DNA of 64,000 nt from Liolophura sinensis (taxonomy: Eukaryota; Mollusca; Polyplacophora; Chitonida; Chitonidae): assembly GCF_032854445.1 (NCBI RefSeq), contig NC_088296.1:14888623-14952622 (forward strand), written 5' to 3'. The translations under genes and the position numbers were made by a program. The notes below the pieces were generated by a model. The model was not told where the DNA came from and did no database searches. It saw only the letters and a list, made by a program, of their open reading frames with translations. Within the stretch, counting starts at the first letter, position 1. Each line of letters starts with the position of its first letter. Below are positions 41,301-49,946 of the stretch, piece after piece.

Positions 41301-41885
41301 TTCTCAGAGCTCATCTGGAAACTTTGCCAATCAACATTACGCTTTCAAGACAACGATATTAACTCTAAAGCTTCCGTTTCTCTTTTTATCAATCAGCCAA
41401 AATGTTGAATGGTGTACACACAGGGGCGGTAACTCCACATATGATAAACATGTTGTCTCTGCAGAGTAAAACGTTTCGGTTTGTGGTAACTCCACATATA
41501 ACAAACATGTTGTCTCTGCAGGGTTAACGTTTCGGTTTAAACAGGCCTACGTGTCAGTTGACTGTTATGTCACAGTTGGCTCTGACGTCACGATTGCATC
41601 TGACGTCAGAGTCGCTTATGGTAGTGGTTTCCTCCAGCTTTTGTCTGCTTTCTTTCTTTCATCCATGCATAAACGCAATCGACGTCATACAAGTCAGTTG
41701 TTTTGCATTTTACAAATATATGTTAAATAAATAAATGAAAATGTTTTATATTTCTCTTATTTTTCCCTCAGGGCGGCCGCACTCAGATTAACCGCAGTGC
41801 TTTTGAGACGCTTTGGAAAGAGTACTTTGTCTCTAAAGATGTTAACGCAAACGGAAACTACCTTTTTTCTCAAAGGTTCTTTTAG
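26255..41885 (+). CDS. Calexcitin-like EF-hand calcium-binding protein, five coding exons (gene span)
   Basis: Exons 26255-26321, 27490-27542, 39791-40034, 40410-40507 and 41772-41885 join into 576 bases encoding 191 residues. All introns are GT-AG and phases agree. The protein closely resembles squid calexcitin, a sarcoplasmic-calcium-binding-protein relative of about the same length. Calexcitin is known as a neuronal calcium sensor that acts on K+ channels and the ryanodine receptor. Three EF-hand loops are visible: residues 23-34 (DSNLDGVIEWAD, Asp at position 12), 74-85 (DENQDDKVTQEE) and 119-130 (DTSGDDLIDVKE, spanning the exon 3/4 joint). A fourth site near 153-164 (SDGGRTQINRSA) lacks calcium ligands. 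There is no signal peptide or membrane segment, so it should be cytosolic. Intron 2 is 12.2 kb. A muscle sarcoplasmic calcium-binding protein is the nearest alternative name. Confidence 0.93.
26322..27489 (+). other. Intron 1 of the calexcitin-like gene
   Basis: 1168 bases, donor GTAGGT, acceptor CTGTTGCAG. I see no repeat family or RNA gene in it. The minus-strand open frame at 27020-27382 is compositional. Confidence 0.85.
27490..27542 (+). CDS. Calexcitin-like gene, coding exon 2 (53 bp)
   Basis: Encodes DSNLDGVIEWADFELALQ, the first calcium-binding loop and exiting helix. Acceptor TTGCAG, donor GTGAGT, ending at a codon boundary. Confidence 0.92.
27543..29219 (+). other. Start of intron 2, nothing recognised
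   Basis: First 1.7 kb of the 12,248-base intron 2 (27543-39790). No nested gene is supported on either strand. Confidence 0.6.
29220..29365 (-). mobile_element. SINE-A, 5'-truncated, in intron 2
   Basis: Minus-strand tail and body: GTTACGCCGTACTCAAGAAT, AGCATTATGGTGGGAGAAAA, CGGGCAGAGCCCGGGGAAAA and GGTTGCTGACAGACCTTCCC, stopping before the tRNA-like head. Confidence 0.92.
29804..30136 (+). mobile_element. SINE-B, 5'-truncated, with 13-bp target-site duplication
   Basis: Plus-strand copy from GCTTCGGGACCGGTAGATCC in the tRNA-like head, through the B-box-like GGTCGAGTCACACC, to the terminus GAGTACGACGTTAAACCCCA and a CACT repeat. TCATTTCTAAACA occurs immediately before it (29791-29803) and again at 30137-30149, a perfect duplication. 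The element is almost identical to the reverse-oriented copy at 55508-55869. The 67-codon frame inside it is non-coding SINE sequence. Insertion is within intron 2 on the sense strand. Confidence 0.96.
30150..32397 (+). other. Intron 2, unannotated stretch
   Basis: No coding frame, repeat family or RNA gene recognised in 2.2 kb. Confidence 0.5.
32398..32478. repeat. 21-bp tandem repeat, 4 copies
   Basis: Units CATTCCATGTGATGTCAAGT(G) start at 32398, 32419, 32440 and 32461. The last is degenerate. Located in intron 2. Confidence 0.9.
32817..33081 (-). mobile_element. SINE-A, full length, in intron 2
   Basis: Minus-strand copy with the ATTT-repeat tail at the left, body AGCATTATGGTGGGAAGAAA, and the complete tRNA-like head at the right (GAACTCACAGCGACCGCATT, CTAGCGCGATATCCAACCGA, GCCACGGAGG). 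This is the most complete head among the copies. Read on the other strand it gives an A box like TCGGTTGGATATCGCGCTAG and B box GTGAGTTCAAGTCC. Confidence 0.95.
33082..34055 (+). other. Intron 2, unannotated stretch
   Basis: Nothing recognised, except a possible decayed SINE-A tail (ATTT repeats then GATTGATTAGTTCGTTTTAA) at about 33978-34040. Confidence 0.4.
34056..34250. repeat. 39-bp tandem repeat, 5 copies, each with a palindrome
   Basis: Copies start at 34056, 34095, 34134, 34173 and 34212. The unit is GTTGTACAACGGACGGTAGG followed by AGTATAGGTTAATGTTTCC. At the joints the sequence forms the perfect 14-base palindrome CCGTTGTACAACGG. Copies 4 and 5 carry more changes. The 13-residue periodic peptide readable on the minus strand is a by-product of 39 being a multiple of three. 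Located in intron 2. Confidence 0.95.
34251..36382 (+). other. Intron 2, unannotated stretch
   Basis: No gene or clear repeat. GTGTGGCGTTAAACACTGATCA then AAATAAACAAA near 35670-35702 may be a worn SINE-A 3' end. Confidence 0.4.
36383..36679 (+). mobile_element. SINE-B, shortened copy in intron 2
   Basis: Plus-strand copy with A-box-like GAGCACAGTTGGTAAAGCGT, then a deletion of the B-box region. Similarity resumes at GCATAAAGGGATGGTGC and runs to GAAAAATTGTTAAGTATGTC and a short tail ACTCACTCATTC. Many substitutions mark it as older than the 29.8-kb copy. Confidence 0.88.
36680..38064 (+). other. Intron 2, unannotated stretch with poly-T and GTCC/GTCT-rich DNA
   Basis: A T-rich run lies at 36973-36998. 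A GTCC/GTCTG-rich simple-sequence patch lies at about 37500-37590. A tRNA-like scrap (TTGAACCTGGTAC) lies near 37037-37085. Nothing coding. Confidence 0.45.
38065..38192. repeat. 41-bp tandem repeat, 3 copies
   Basis: Units on the theme AGGATCAGATGTTTTATCCT + TGGGTTTTCAGATGTCACATT start at 38065, 38106 and 38146. A partial fourth starts at 38187. Located in intron 2. Confidence 0.9.
38266..38450 (-). mobile_element. SINE-A copy in intron 2, head deleted
   Basis: Minus-strand tail and body are clear (GTTTTACGCCGTACTCAACA, CAGCATTGTGGTGGAAGGAA, CCCACGTACGGCCGGTGAGG). The head is reduced to GTGACCGCACT. Confidence 0.9.
38451..39345 (+). other. Intron 2, unannotated stretch
   Basis: Nothing recognised. 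Confidence 0.4.
39346..39416 (+). mobile_element. SINE-B 3' end fragment in intron 2
   Basis: AATCCGTCACGCAACAATAA, GGCACATTAAACCCTAAGCG and four CACT units. A severely internally deleted SINE-B end on the plus strand. Confidence 0.75.
39417..39790 (+). other. End of intron 2; AT palindrome
   Basis: An imperfect AT palindrome (ATATCATATATGATATATAT and following) sits at about 39709-39744. The intron ends with acceptor TTTCCATTATAG. Confidence 0.7.
39791..40034 (+). CDS. Calexcitin-like gene, coding exon 3 (244 bp)
   Basis: Encodes residues 41 to the first base of codon 122. It starts KICGIHKWEVGSEKHRNAKA and includes EF-hand 2 (DENQDDKVTQEE), the helix WLKMWTECV, and the entry to EF-hand 3 (YMNFMFDVIDTSG). 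Donor GTAATA. This is the most conserved exon against squid calexcitin as I remember it. Confidence 0.95.
40111..40280 (-). mobile_element. SINE-A copy in intron 3, with internal 31-bp duplication
   Basis: A diverged minus-strand copy (GCCTTACTCAATCATATTTC, GACCAGCATTATGATAAGAG, CCGGGCAGAGCCCGGGGGAA). The tail segment is tandemly duplicated: 40133-40163 and 40164-40194 differ at one base. It occupies nearly half of the 375-base intron 3. Confidence 0.88.
40410..40507 (+). CDS. Calexcitin-like gene, coding exon 4 (98 bp)
   Basis: Acceptor TTCACAG. Completes codon 122 and encodes DDLIDVKEYTTVFTSYGASK and onward to KFSD, finishing EF-hand 3 and its helix. It ends at a codon boundary at GAC before donor GTAAGT. 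That donor is the first of a tandem series. Confidence 0.93.
40499..40830. repeat. 53-bp tandem array repeating the exon 4 splice donor
   Basis: The unit begins GTAAGTAACAAATCCGAATG, continues TAAAATTCACAAGGAAGTGA and ends CACATTTTCAGAC. GTAAGT lies at 40508, 40561, 40614, 40667, 40720 and 40773, exactly 53 bases apart. A decayed GTAAAT lies at 40823. The first donor is the real exon 4 boundary, so the array has copied the exon end (TCAGAC) with the intron start. Each internal copy pairs an acceptor-like TTTTCAG with a donor two bases later. Confidence 0.97.
40838..40973. mobile_element. Short terminal-inverted-repeat (MITE-like) element in intron 4
   Basis: The left end GGGCCCAGTTTCACAAAG and right end TTTCTGTGAAAGTGGCACC are imperfect inverted repeats about 136 bases apart. 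The left end is identical to that of the element at 49947. There is no coding capacity. No clear target duplication was seen. Confidence 0.65.
41428..41540. repeat. 57-bp direct duplication in intron 4
   Basis: GGTAACTCCACATAT...AACATGTTGTCTCTGCAG occurs at 41428 and again at 41485 with few differences. Both copies contain TGTCTCTGCAG, an acceptor-like motif 230-300 bases before the real acceptor. Confidence 0.9.
41580..41611. repeat. 11-bp inverted repeat containing CRE-like TGACGTCA
   Basis: CTCTGACGTCA at 41580-41590 and TGACGTCAGAG at 41601-41611 are perfect inverted repeats separated by 10 bases. TGACGTCA is the CREB/ATF consensus. Function in this intron is not shown. Confidence 0.7.
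41772..41885 (+). CDS. Calexcitin-like gene, coding exon 5 and stop
   Basis: Acceptor TTTTCCCTCAG. Encodes residues 155-191 from GGRTQINRSAFETLWKEYFV to the end YLFSQRFF, then TAG at 41883-41885. This corresponds to the degenerate fourth EF-hand and C-terminal tail. The total length of 191 matches squid calexcitin. Confidence 0.95.
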   Translation, partial: GGRTQINRSAFETLWKEYFVSKDVNANGNYLFSQRFF

Positions 41886-41888
41886 ACA

Positions 41889-42129
41889 ATTAAAGATTAA
41901 AAAAATAACTGGAAACCTTTCACTTTGACATACGTATATTGTATTTGCCGAAAATGCTGTCATATCCCCACGTTTCAATTACGATGTCCATTTTTGTTAG
42001 CTAGATAAAATTATATGATGTTCTTCAGGGAAGCACGTAACGTGTTGCATTGGAGTTTTTATTAAATTGAGTACATATGAGAAGGTGTCATTTTTTTCTC
42101 GGTGTGTAACCAAATGTTCCTCGATTAAA
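41889..42129 (+). terminator. Candidate polyadenylation signals of the calexcitin-like gene
   Basis: ATTAAA hexamers occur at 41889-41894 (4 bases after the stop, probably too early), 42061-42066 and 42124-42129. Either of the latter two could set the mRNA end. Transcript data are needed to choose. Confidence 0.35.
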
Positions 42130-42404
42130 GACTAACAAGGTGTATATGTGTGTCAGGGCTGTCAGTGTAAAAATATCGTATACCGACTGTTTCTCCTAAA
42201 TTCTCGTTATTCATTAACTTAAGTGTTTATTTTTCTAATAAGCGTGATCATTGTTTATTCAGATGAAACCGTTTGTTTTTGTTTTTTTTTAACAAAATTT
42301 ACGAGGAATATAAACGAATGAGGTCACTCTCATGCCAAAGGTTCCGTTATATCTCAAGTTAATCTAACTTGCTCCTTTAGTTAGCTCCCCTCTTCAAGCC
42401 TTAA
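42130..42404. other. Downstream flank of the calexcitin-like gene
   Basis: Nothing recognised apart from a short T-rich run near 42277-42290. Confidence 0.4.
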
Positions 42405-42655
42405 GTTGGTTAGCGCGCTGGCGCAGCGTAATGACCCGGGCGCCTCTCACCAATACGGTTTCTGTGAGTTCGAGTTCAGCCCATGCTGGCTTCCTCTCCG
42501 GCCTTAAGTGGGAAGGTCTGCCAGCAATATGCGGATGGTCGTGGGTTCCCCCCGGGCTCTTCTCGGTTTCCTCCCACCATAATGTTGGCCGTTGTCGTAT
42601 AAGTGAAATATTCAGGAGTGCGGCGTAAAACACTAATCGCATAAATAAATAAAAA
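42405..42655 (+). mobile_element. SINE-A, near full length
   Basis: Plus-strand copy with A-box-like GTTGGTTAGCGCGCTGGCGC, B-box-like GTGAGTTCGAGTTCAGCCC, body TTTCCTCCCACCATAATGTT, terminus GAGTGCGGCGTAAAACACTA and an ATAAATAAATAAA tail. Confidence 0.95.
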
Positions 42656-44925
42656 GATGAACTGTTACTGATGGTGTTCTGGGGGAATCCTGTACCAGCA
42701 TGCTCTATATATCCCATTGCTGAGTGTAGAATTCTGTTGGATAACGATATAAGCAATTTTTTGGTGTCAAGTTTGCTTAGGTATCAACTTTTCTGCTTTT
42801 TCAGTCTGCCAATATCCAGATACAATGTATATACCGATTTTATCATTACGACATCGGTGCTATCGGTTTGAAACCATTTATACACGAATTAATTACCATC
42901 TACGTTAAAAATTCTTTGTACTCTGCAGTAAAATATTCCCCAAATCTTTTTTATAACCACTGTTACTGCTACAGTGAAATTCATTTTCTTTTTTAAATTA
43001 ATACCACCATGTACGTTTCTGACAGAATGTTCTATATGTCATTTTACATCCTACATTTAGTATGGGTACTGGTATATCTAAATTTATTTTCAGCTTGAGC
43101 GAAAAAAAAAAATCATGCCCAAATTTTCAAACCATCTGTATAGACCACAGATGTAGTATTTTAGTTTTTATGGGTAACCCAGAAACACGTATCATTGAGC
43201 TTACTCAAGTGTATCTCAAATATAAAACAATTTCAATTATCTGCATCTTCTTAACGGTAATATATAAGAAGTGAATTTTATCAACAAGACCAATTCTTCA
43301 AGGTCAGGAATACCTTTTTTGTTTGAATACTAATCTGTATGCGTGCTCTTTCTTTTCCTTGACTAAAAAAACTACTGTTTTCATGATCAACGACTTGCCC
43401 CTCTCATTCATGTCTTCATCCTAAAGTAAACACATTTTCATGGAATTACTGCTGTTTTAAGATCAAACGAAGCATTTTCCATTTTTCCACATACTCATCA
43501 CAGAAAATGCTTTGATGCTTGGAGTAAAATGGGCGTCAGTTTGGAATTATAATAAAGGGACTGTAGCCAGTAGCTATGATATCTAACCTAATGGAATTTA
43601 ATCTTAGGTTACAGGAGCAAACTGATCAAAGGGGAATTTGAACTCAAGGCAGGGTACATGACCTTGGTTGTCTAGGACTGAGATATTAAGTGACTTTCTT
43701 GTACGTTCAACTTCGTCTTGTGCCATTATATTTCACTGAGTATCAACATATAGGGTGCCAAAAAAAGGCCTCGAAGTTTTATAACATCAATCTACTTTAG
43801 TCCGACGTCGGATGATTAATTTGAGTCATTTTTGAAGTGGTCATATTCCACCATTTCACAACAGAGGAAAGAATGTCGGTAGTCGTGAAATATGTCCATG
43901 TAAGAGACGCTCATTCGGCAATGAGACCAGGTCAAACGTTGCCGTTCACCTCAGCATCTGGTGTAACCACTCTGCGTAAGCTATGCGTTTCGTTTTGTGG
44001 AGCATATATCATAAGTGTGGTTGAGACTGTAAATGCTCCAGTTGTTCGCAAATTTCAGCCACTTGTAACGTGGATTTTGTAAGTGGGTTGTATTGACTAC
44101 ATTTCTCTCTATTGGTACATGTGTCAATAAAAATCGAATATTCATTACATTGTTATAATGTGTGAAATTCATATTTGAACTTTAACCCCAACCTTTGCAC
44201 CATGTCCAATAAACTGTGTTACTTTTAGCACTTTTATTACAAAACGGCGTTCCGATTGTCTTCTTTTTTAACTATTTGATTATATACTTAGTTTTGTTTA
44301 ATGGTGTTTAACAACTGAACGGGATGCATATCCCCAGACTAACCTAAATTTTAAATATTGTATGTTTATTCAATCATCGTCAAGTCTATGGGCTTCACAG
44401 ACATACATATTCGTTGCAGGGCGACATTTTGGGCAGAAAGGTAATTAAAGGCTATGCTTATCGTGAACTGAACCTTAGGTATGGCAGATGCTTTAAACTG
44501 TGACCAAGGCTAGACGATTTAATCAAGACATCCTATCTACACCCTCAGGCAATCATCGGCAATCTTCTCCTAAATATCAGCCAATCAGCGTCGACTCGGT
44601 ATCCCTGTAACCCCTAAATCCTGTCTGTCGGTCAGTGCAGTGGTTTTTATATCCCTTTAAGTGGCAAGCGGGGATCGCAGTTATGACACAACTGTATCAG
44701 GCCTGACGCGAAGTGCATGGGGCACATGTACCCATGTACGCGATCTGCATGCGGTATAGAGCGAGGAACCCATTACCACTGCATATTTTAAAGTGTGAAA
44801 CCTTTATTTGATGCTAGCCGGCCTTTTTTGATGTACTTGTGCATGTCTGGTATTAAAAAAAAATAGAAGTTGTTTAAATCCTGAGCAGGTATGAATTGCA
44901 TTGATGAAAGTTTGAAACACGTGGA
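42656..44925. other. Intergenic DNA, nothing recognised
   Basis: 2.3 kb of AT-rich DNA with no supported gene. The frame at 43837-44082 has no recognised domain. Confidence 0.45.
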
Positions 44926-45943
44926 GAATGAATGAATGATTATGGCTTATCGCCACATCGGCAATATTTCAGCCATATCGTGGCGAGAACAAAGTGAAAA
45001 CACGAGAGGGTTAAGGTTTTCGATATGATAGTGTGAACATCAAAAGTAAAACAAAAAGTACAGACACGTTTAAAATCAGATAAAAAAAAATAAGAGGTAA
45101 AACTGGGAAACCAGCATATTTCAAAAATAGTTTATCTAGAAATCTGTATATATGTATATAACTGTTTATCTATGAATATCAATTAAAATTTATATTTTAC
45201 GATGTAGGCCATTGGACTTCAAATAACTTATGACAACATCGCCAGCAATGGTGTCAAATAAATCATATATAGAGTTGACTGCGTAGAGTTCCTGCCGAGC
45301 ATGGGGAAAGTTCACACACTCAACCAGGATATGTTTGATGTCATATTGTGCATCACATCCAACACACTCGAAAGCACTGCTCCCATCCAAGGTGAAATTG
45401 TGTGTTATATGACAATGTAAAATAAGACACCTAGTTAAAACTACTTGGTCTCTACGAGACATTCCACAAGTGTAAGGATTATAGCCAATGACATGGTGAA
45501 TGGCATACAGTTTATTATGGACCTGCAAGTCCCATTCACCCAGCCAAAAGCGACGAATATATTTAAGACTATTTGGACGAAAGTCAGAATACGAGACTTT
45601 AAAATGAGACACAGGTTTGTATAGGGCAGCCTTCGTTTCCCTGTCTACGATTGTGTTTCCATGGTTACCAATATGACTTGGTATCCAACAGAATATAATG
45701 TCTTTACCTCTTTTCACAACTTTTCTATGCAAGGCTATAATCTTAAGAATTAATGGATTTTTAAATTTATTATTCTCAATTGCCAAAAGACAAGACAACA
45801 AGTCATAGCAGTGCATATCACTGCCCTCTGGACAAGCCCAGAGTGGGCATATGATGAAAATAGCTTTGGCCTCTGCAGAAAAGATAGAAGATGAGGGTGG
45901 AAGACGAAAACACATGGAGAAAGGCTGCGTGTGAAGTCCCCTT
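44926..45943 (-). mobile_element. LINE 3' end with RNase H-like domain, broken by a SINE
   Basis: A minus-strand frame (about 45190-45943) encodes the C-terminal part of a non-LTR retrotransposon polyprotein. SSIFSAEAKAIF contains the second catalytic acid (Glu), CYDLLSCLLAIE a third-acid-type Asp, and FCWIPSHIGNHGN then VDRETKAA the last motif. These are RNase H signatures. A Cys/His-containing tail (CVGCDAQYDIKHILVECVNF) follows, as in I-clade-type LINEs. The 3' UTR runs to 44926 and ends in ATTC repeats, read on the minus strand. The first catalytic Asp region and all reverse transcriptase sequence are missing; a SINE-B sits at the break. It is not autonomous. Confidence 0.88.
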
Positions 45944-46270
45944 GAGTGAGTGAGTGCTTGGAATTTACCGTCGTACTTAAAAATTTTCAGCCACATGAGG
46001 ACGAAGGAATCCGTAGAATGCATGCAATGTGTTTCCTTGTTGCAGGACGGATTTTCACCGCTCTTTTATTTAGTGCTGATTCACTGAGACACCTTACCGA
46101 AAGCAGGTAAGCCTCCCGCCCGAGCCATTATACTGATACGGGTCAACCAGTTTGTAGTACTATCCCCTTCATGCTGAACGCCAAGCGAGGAAGATACAAT
46201 TTCCTCTTTTATAGTCTTAGGTGTGACTCGACCCATGATTGACCCTGGATCTACCGCTCCCGAAGCGGAA
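45944..46270 (-). mobile_element. SINE-B inserted at the 5' edge of the LINE fragment
   Basis: Minus-strand copy with tail GAGTGAGTGAGTGCTTGG at the left, running to the tRNA-like head CTGGATCTACCGCTCCCGAAG at the right. The copy ends within the head, so the A box is absent. Flanks GTCCCCTT (45937-45944) and GGTCCCTTT (46271-46279) look like a slightly decayed target duplication. Confidence 0.93.
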
Positions 46271-46774
46271 GGTCCCTTTGACGTTGCCATATGTAACACT
46301 CCCAACTGTCAACATATGTTAAGATTTTTAAGGGTTTTTTTTTCACAGGCACCAGATGTTTATTGCGTATACAAGGTTTAGGGCTTGGTTACAGGAAATA
46401 ACACTAACGGTGTGTCTTATGTCTGAGGTGTGGGGTCTAAGGCCACTTAAACCTGGTGTTAAATGCTTAACCCTCAACATATTACCATTATTCTCCCGTA
46501 TACTTTCTACAGAAGAAAATACCTATAATGGAGAAACCAAAGTAGTATACTTTTGACCTGCACACTTATACTGCGCATCCATAAAGCAAGAAAACAAGAG
46601 GAGTGTCAACATTAAAACTTCAGGTATAAGTCGATTAAAGACAGAACAGCAGCATACAAATTATAGGGTGTATAAACGCTCAAAGCTCGATCCATTGCAC
46701 AGTTTGTTTGTTTTTTTTTGTTTTTTTTATTCGACCATCAGTGCATGGTAATATGTTCAAGTACCAGTCAGTAT
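46271..46774. other. Intergenic DNA, nothing recognised
   Basis: I could not recognise a continuation of the LINE reading frame to the right of the SINE. It may have been 5'-truncated close to here. Confidence 0.4.
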
Positions 46775-47020
46775 AATTTATTTATTTGTATGACTTGAAT
46801 TTTACGCAGTGCTGAAGAATATTTCACTTATACAACGGCGGCCAACCTTATGGCGGGAGGAAAATGGGCATAACTCGTGGTTAACGCACGATCATCCACA
46901 GGCGTCCCACGTACGACCGGAGAAGAAGCCAGCATGGGCTGGACTTGAACTCAAATCGACCGCATTGGTGAGAGGCTCCAGAGTTAATGCGCCAAACCGG
47001 CGGGCTAACTGCTCGGCGCT
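46775..47020 (-). mobile_element. SINE-A, near full length, diverged
   Basis: Minus strand: ATTT tail, GAATTTTACGCAGTGCTGAA, TATGGCGGGAGGAAAATGGG, GGACTTGAACTCAAATCGAC and a decayed A-box end GCCAAACCGGCGGGCTAACT. A dozen or so bases of the body are missing near 46905. Confidence 0.92.
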
Positions 47021-49946
47021 GGCGAATCCGGTAGGTGTAAAGCGAGCAGGTTTGCTGTCTGATGTCTTACTGTTTGTATTTAACGTCGGGCACAGCAATG
47101 TGCCAAAAAATTAAAGTGACCAACATGATGTAGAAAACCATGTTATACTGTAAACAAACCGAGTTATTTTCGGTGGATGCATAAATGAACGTCTCAAACT
47201 AAGATGAGGTTACTGAAAGGTCCAAAATATTTTCTTGAAAAAAAAAATGAAATATGAAACTAGGAGTATGAATCTTTCCACATGAATGTTGATACATGAA
47301 ACAGAAACTTGAAAGACAAAGCATGGCATAAATAAGATATAAAAAGTGACACGTGAAGCTAAATGCTCAAGCATTATACATGGAACACACTCCATATAGC
47401 AAATATTCTTCCGATTTCATGGTATACACTGTCAATTTTTAGGCTTCTGTCCAGTTTGATCAGACAATTCCCAAGTCGAGAATGAAAAAAAGGGAAACGC
47501 TAAGTGTACTTATTCCTGCCAAATACAGCTTGCAACAGAGATCAGTGTGTCTCTCAGTTATCTTCCCCTTGGCGTGTTGCCAGAATGTGCAATAAATACC
47601 GCAAACAGAAGCGGTGTCATCCGGACAAGTGCGTCTCTCCACTTTTGTCGGTGTAAGAAGCTCAAAAGCCGCAGTCATTTTCTGAAAGTGCTATCGAACA
47701 CAATCGAGTTTGCGAAAGAGTAATGGGAATACTGCTCACGTGGTCATTAGTACTTTGGATGGGAGCACCAGGAAAGAACTAAATGAGAGTGGGATAGGTG
47801 GTGGCGGGGTGGATGGGGATTGTGGAAGGGAGGGAGATTGAGTTTGCGGAAGGTTGTAAAGAAAATGTCGTGGAGATGCGGCAGGTCAATTTTTAGAAGA
47901 GGGTCCAATCTGAATACTTGCTCTCTGGTGGACCTCACAATTACACGGATGCCTTGCTGGCTCTGATGGTCAAAGGACTGACTTTCGGTCAAATAACTAC
48001 AAGGAGACATTAAGTGCATGCACATATACGCTGTCTTCTGTGATAGGCCGTGTCCGGTGCCGTTAAATGTAGTCCCCACTTCAATGTAACGCCAGACACC
48101 AGACATGACACCCACATAGTCATATGACACTGACACTGCACCAAGCAGTTCTGTTTCTATGCTCTAACCGCTTCATGCTGACATGGTTGAGCCTGAATCG
48201 AGGTAGCAACACGTACCATTTTTATTAAAGTCTTTGATATGATCCTCCCGGCTTTACTAATGCGGTTACATGTTCGAATCCAACTCCCTCTCTTTTGGCT
48301 GTGACTGTAGCATGGCGTTTATCAGGTAGGCCGACCTCGCGAAAGTCGGTGTTGACTCTTTAATGACTTACATGTATGCCTGTCATAACAGTTCCCAACA
48401 TTACGCCGAGGAAACGGCAAAACAAACATCGTAGAGCGCTTCTTACCATTACGTCACCACAAACAGTGAGAGCGAGAAATTTACACATCCAAGGCCGGGA
48501 TTCCACCCGCACATTTTTTATCCTGGAAATGGAATGACAAGCGTCTTTATAATCGACCACTCGCTGCACTAATAGGATTTAATAATCAAATCCATTATAG
48601 TTATTCGGGTTACTGGCACCTCTTGTAAAACCAACACACGCCAATGCACACCCTCATTTCCATACATTTGGATAGTAATCAATGCCCGTTTTAACTTCTA
48701 TGCCCTAACCCTCTTGTTACCGCTGCCTTCTATCCAAATTGTAACTGTAACTTTCAAAAACAAGGAAATTATCATTCTCTTTACAGAACGTCAACAACTT
48801 ACTGCATGCTTTTACGCTGCTTTTATCTGCGCTCCAACTTCAGCATGACCACAGCCACAATGCAGCTAACAGTGATTAGGCGATCGTAGTAAGCTGTTGT
48901 ATGTCTTGTTTAGACGTAATTACAGACGACGAAAAATTTTTGATCGATTATATGTCACTGTGCTTCGCAGAATGGTAACGAGGCTGTCTGATAACCTCTG
49001 GTAGGTGATCATTAATGTAGACAAACCTGACAATTGCGTGGCACAGGTAATAATGTAGGGTTGACTTTCGTCCTGTCAATGAAGTACAAAACCATAGGCA
49101 CCGTTTACATCAAACGATATGTGTGGTTGGCGCCAGAGGGCTTTTATTCAGTATGACGAGATGATTTTGAGACAAGGAGTTCCTGAGAATGAAGGGGGAA
49201 CTTGAGCTGTCTAAACCAAATGCAAGTCAATATAAAGCTGTGAGTGTGCACTGCGCATGTCATGATTCACCTAATCATCATTCTGTCCTCCTCTGTACAT
49301 ATAGGCCTACTATTACAGTAGCGTAGATCTGCTGGACCCAAAAAGGCCAGCGTTAGAGACAGGTCTGTTAATTTCACCAATTTACGACTGCTTGCCTTTA
49401 TACGTCGGTCAGTAGATCAAATGTTTTTGCACCTGTCACTTCCGGAATTAATACCCATCTAAGAAGACAATAAGTCAGCTGCACATTTTAACTGCGCATG
49501 TCCGACAATTTTAATAAACAAGGCTACATGGTCTATGTACCACCATGTTAACCTTGGTATTTCAACACAGGTCATTTGTTCGTAACCCACATAAATATTA
49601 TTGACCTTGTTTGAAATTGGAAGATCTTATTTGCACTGTCTCTTGGTGCGGTAGAAGTGCCTAGATGGCATTAACGGACATTCAAATTTCAGCACGATAT
49701 TTATTGTAGACGATTTGTTGAGTCATTCACCCCCTGTCCAAAAATAAATATCCTCAAGCAAAAGTGTGACGAACAGATTAACTAAACGAACCCGGTGACT
49801 TATCGTAGGGTATTACAGGTAAAATGAGGCAACCTTCACAGGATTCCTGTGCATACAGCACACACCTTACAGATGTGTTGCCAATTAACCTACCGGTACC
49901 GGCACATACCGACTACCTATGTCACATTGGGAATGAATACGCATCT
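47021..49946. other. Intergenic DNA, no confident gene
   Basis: The longest frame (47747-48136, minus, 129 codons) has no domain I recognise. GGTTACATGTTCGAATCCAA near 48264-48284 resembles a tRNA B box but has no matching acceptor stem. Confidence 0.4.

Noticed and set aside
47747-48136. 129-codon minus-strand frame
   Set aside because: No recognised motif. The Pro/His-rich end comes from a biased-composition patch, and no splice context supports it.
48264-48284. tRNA gene suggested by a B-box-like GTTCGAATCC
   Set aside because: No acceptor stem, D arm or anticodon arm can be fitted around it. Similar scraps near 23350, 37050, 56125 and 58815 fail in the same way.
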